DNA of 64,000 nucleotides, taken from assembly GCA_023423895.1 (NCBI GenBank), contig JAFAER010000030.1, positions 1 to 64,000 on the forward strand, given 5' to 3'. The notes under the pieces were generated by a model, which searched no databases, was not told the origin of the DNA, and saw nothing but the letters and a program-made list of their open reading frames with translations. The translations under genes and the position numbers were made by a program. This DNA is from Pseudomonadota bacterium. GTDB taxonomy: Bacteria > Myxococcota_A > Polyangia > Polyangiales > Polyangiaceae. Positions 61,563-64,000 of this stretch are shown here, one piece after another; position 1 is the stretch's first letter, and each line of letters opens with the position of its first letter.

Positions 61563-64000
61563 CTAGGCATGCGCCGGCTCGTCTGCAATCGTGTCATTGT
61601 CGTCCTCTTCCCTGGGCACCTTCTTCTTGAAGCGATCGACGAGCGTGTAGAGGCTCGGGATCAGGAAGAGCGTGAAGAAGGTGGAGACCGTGAGCCCGCC
61701 GATGACAGCACGCGCGAGCGGCAGGTTCGTCTCGCTCCCCTCCCCGATGCCGAGCGCCATGGGTACGAGGCCGGCAACGGTCGCGATCGTCGTCATGAGA
61801 ATGGGTCGCAAACGTGTCTTCGCCGCGAGGACCGTCGCTTCCATGAGCGGAGTGCCTCGACGCCGGAGCACGTTGGCGAAGTCGACGAGGAGCACGCCGT
61901 TCGAGACGACGATGCCCACCATCATGATGATGCCCATCGCGCTGTTCACGCTCAGCGTCGTCTTCGTCGCCGCGAGCATCGCAAAGACGCCGCTCACACC
62001 GAGCGGAACGCTGAACATGATCACGAGCGGATCGATGAGCGACTTGAACTGCGACGCGAGCACCATGTAGACGAGCGCGAGGGCCATCAAACCCGCGAGG
62101 CCTACGCCCTGGAACGCTTGCTTCTGCGCGAGGGTCTGACCGCCGAGCTTCACCGAGAAGCCGTCCGGCGCGGGTGTGTCGTCGAGGACCTGCTGCACGC
62201 CCGCGCTCGCAGCGCCGAGATCCTTGTCCGGTGCGACGTTCGCGGTGACGTCGATGATGCGCTGCAGATACTTGCGCGCGATGACGACGGGGCCGCTCCC
62301 CCGCTCGACGTGAGCGACGTTCGAGAGAGGCAGCGTCGCCCCCGACGGCGTCTTCAGGAAGACCTCGCTCAGGTCCGAGACGTTGCTCCGGAACTCGTCT
62401 GCGAGGCGAACGTTGATGAAGTACTCGTTGCCCGTCGCCGGATCGGAGAACGGGATTGGCTGGAACTGGGTGTTGCCGACGAGGCTCGTCAGCACCGTCT
62501 GCGCGATCTGCTGTTCGCTGACGCCAAGCACGCCGGCCTTCTCGCGATCGACGACAACGTCGAGCTCGGGGTAGTTCTCCTCGCGCGTGATCTGGACGTC
62601 CGTGAGGAGCGGCGCGCCGGATGCGTCGCGGAGCTCACGGAGCTTCGTCGCGATCTCGCGCGCGTACGAGGCCGCCTTGTCGAGGTCGTAGCCGAGGATC
62701 TCCACGTCGATCGGGGCTGGCGCGCCGAAGTTGAGGATGCGCTTGAGGATGCCGCCCGTGAAATAGAAGACGTTGATGCCCGGCAGCTCGTTCTTGAGCG
62801 CGGCGCGGACGCGCTCGGTCGCCTGGACGTCCGTGGACGTACGGACGTCTTTGGGGGCGAGATTGATCTGGATGTTGCCCGCGTGCGGCCCGGTGTTGGC
62901 CGTGTTCATCGCGCTGCGCCCCGCGGGCAAACCGTTGTCGGACACCATCGTGTTGAGCTCAGGCGCGAGAGTCGACCGAGCGATACCTTCGATGCGCGAC
63001 GCGAGCTCCTCGGTGCGCTCGACGCGCGTTCCGATCGGCGCCTTGTACGTGATGCTGAACTGTCCCTCGTCCGAGGCAGGGAAAAACTCGGTCCCGATGA
63101 AGCGCAGCAGCAGGAACGACGCGGCGAACACGGCCATGATGGCGGCAATCACGGGGAGCCTACGACGGAGCACGACCTCGAGCATGCGCGCGTACGTCGC
63201 ATCCATCCGGTCGAGCGCGCGCGTGAGGGCGCCGCCGACCCCGCCCGTCAGGTGACCGCCCTTCAGCCAGTAGAGGCAGAGAAGCGGCGTCGCCGTGCGC
63301 GAGACGAAGAAGCTCATGACGAGCGCGAACGTGATCGTGAGCGCGAGCGGGATGAAGAGGTTCCGCGCCACGCCCGTGAGGAACACGACCGGAAAGAAGA
63401 CGATCACCGTCGTGATGGTCGAGACGAGGATCGGCATCGCCACCTCCTGCGCCGCATCGAGCACGGCCTTGCGCCGGTTGCTCGTGAACGCCAGGTGACG
63501 ATGGATGTTCTCGAGCTCGACGATCGAATCGTCGACGAGGCGCCCAACGCCGAGCGCAAGGCCGCCGAGCGTGAAGACGTTGAGTGTCTGCCCCGAGAAG
63601 TAGAGGAGGATGAACGTCGCGACGATCGAGAGCGGGATTGCGATCGCGACGATGCCGGTCGCGCGGACGCTCACGAGGAACACCAGGATGACGGCGATTG
63701 CCAGCGCGCCACCTTGCACCGCCTCGTGCTCGAGCGCCGAGACGGCAGCTCGGATGTACTTCGACTGGTCGAAGGCGATCTGGAGCTTCACGTTCTCCGG
63801 GACGCCACGGAGATTGGGCAGCGCGGCCCGGATGGCATCGACGGTGTCGATCGTGTTCGCGCCAGGCTGCTTGAGAACGCGCAGGTACACGCCACGCTGC
63901 CCGTTCACCCGGACGATGTTCGACTGGTCGGCGATGCCGTCTTCGACCATGGCGACGTCACGCACGCGGACCGCCGGCGTGCTCTGTCCGCCCGCGCTGC
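61563..64000 (-). CDS. RND efflux pump inner-membrane subunit, N-terminus beyond right edge
   Basis: At least 812 residues of an RND transporter, open through base 64000, so the first TM and part of the first porter loop are outside the window. Visible are PGANTIDTVDAIR, the TM4 relay motif VGRLVDDSIVELENI (Asp-Asp kept), the second porter loop and the last helices ending KKKVPREED. Sequence differs from the other two pumps and is closer to the HAE1/nodulation type (e.g. VRATGIVAIAIPL). Operon with tolC downstream. Third RND system in 64 kb. Confidence 0.92.
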   Translation of the reverse strand, partial: SAGGQSTPAVRVRDVAMVEDGIADQSNIVRVNGQRGVYLRVLKQPGANTIDTVDAIRAALPNLRGVPENVKLQIAFDQSKYIRAAVSALEHEAVQGGALAIAVILVFLVSVRATGIVAIAIPLSIVATFILLYFSGQTLNVFTLGGLALGVGRLVDDSIVELENIHRHLAFTSNRRKAVLDAAQEVAMPILVSTITTVIVFFPVVFLTGVARNLFIPLALTITFALVMSFFVSRTATPLLCLYWLKGGHLTGGVGGALTRALDRMDATYARMLEVVLRRRLPVIAAIMAVFAASFLLLRFIGTEFFPASDEGQFSITYKAPIGTRVERTEELASRIEGIARSTLAPELNTMVSDNGLPAGRSAMNTANTGPHAGNIQINLAPKDVRTSTDVQATERVRAALKNELPGINVFYFTGGILKRILNFGAPAPIDVEILGYDLDKAASYAREIATKLRELRDASGAPLLTDVQITREENYPELDVVVDREKAGVLGVSEQQIAQTVLTSLVGNTQFQPIPFSDPATGNEYFINVRLADEFRSNVSDLSEVFLKTPSGATLPLSNVAHVERGSGPVVIARKYLQRIIDVTANVAPDKDLGAASAGVQQVLDDTPAPDGFSVKLGGQTLAQKQAFQGVGLAGLMALALVYMVLASQFKSLIDPLVIMFSVPLGVSGVFAMLAATKTTLSVNSAMGIIMMVGIVVSNGVLLVDFANVLRRRGTPLMEATVLAAKTRLRPILMTTIATVAGLVPMALGIGEGSETNLPLARAVIGGLTVSTFFTLFLIPSLYTLVDRFKKKVPREEDDNDTIADEPAHA

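Overview
The window is GC-rich bacterial chromosomal DNA. Its gene content points to a Myxococcota (myxobacterial, Polyangia-like) genome: membrane and soluble Hanks-type Ser/Thr kinases, sigma-54 activators, a five-PAS hybrid histidine kinase, ECF sigma factors, and many lipoproteins with Cys-rich, LamG or Ig-like content. This placement is an inference from gene content; no rRNA or marker gene is present. I see no prophage, transposase, integrase or CRISPR array.

Layout. 1-4.0 kb: an RND efflux pump (cut by the left edge) with its adaptor, on the minus strand. 4.2-6.0 kb: a polytopic Ser/Thr kinase, divergent from the pump across a region with a perfect 10-bp palindrome and repeats. 6.4-9.3 kb: a nitrite-reduction operon (AniA-type NirK fused to cytochrome c, NirV, Sco) joined by two 4-bp overlaps. 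9.5-13.1 kb: a GHL10 glycosidase-like lipoprotein, a decayed stretch with Ig-like and FHA remnants, and a LamG lipoprotein. 13.2-18.7 kb, minus strand: NTP/NDP-exchange-type carrier, epimerase, S41 protease, anti-sigma, ECF sigma, cupin and a truncated AhpD-like ORF. 19-27 kb: a two-component block with an NtrY-like kinase divergent from an NtrC-like regulator, and a hybrid kinase overlapping a second sigma-54 regulator. 27.3-32 kb: DUF2007/TM2-type protein, tandem universal stress protein, beta-lactamase-fold serine hydrolase, ferritin-like di-iron protein.

32-39.5 kb is a compact minus-strand operon in which adaptor, outer-membrane factor, RND pump, LytS-type kinase and LytTR regulator all overlap, so the pump and a two-component system are made together. 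It is divergent from a lipoprotein made of two copies of a six-cysteine unit. 40.3-42.4 kb holds an ECF41-type sigma factor with fused SnoaL-like domain behind a type-II NADH-dehydrogenase-like flavoprotein. Directly upstream of the flavoprotein is an element matching the ECF41 promoter (TGTCAC-, 16-bp spacer, CGTC) so close to the ATG that a leaderless mRNA is expected. 42.5-49.3 kb: conserved hypotheticals, a GcvR-like ACT protein, two secreted lipoproteins and a VWA protein. 49.4 kb: tRNA-Arg(UCU).

49.5-51.1 kb: a TetR regulator divergent from a Coq4-like gene, with two perfect palindromes on the Coq4 promoter. 51.1-60 kb: Ser/Thr kinase, GMC oxidoreductase, lysozyme-like lipoprotein, TerB-like/PPP phosphatase, DJ-1/PfpI protein, VanY-like peptidase and a glutaredoxin-fold protein without cysteines. 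60-64 kb: outer-membrane factor and a third RND pump cut by the right edge, followed by a good intrinsic terminator.

The points most worth follow-up are the ECF41/flavoprotein leaderless promoter, the pump-plus-two-component operon, the twin TetR operators at coq4, the duplicated six-Cys lipoprotein, the lysozyme-like lipoprotein and the TerB/PPP fusion.
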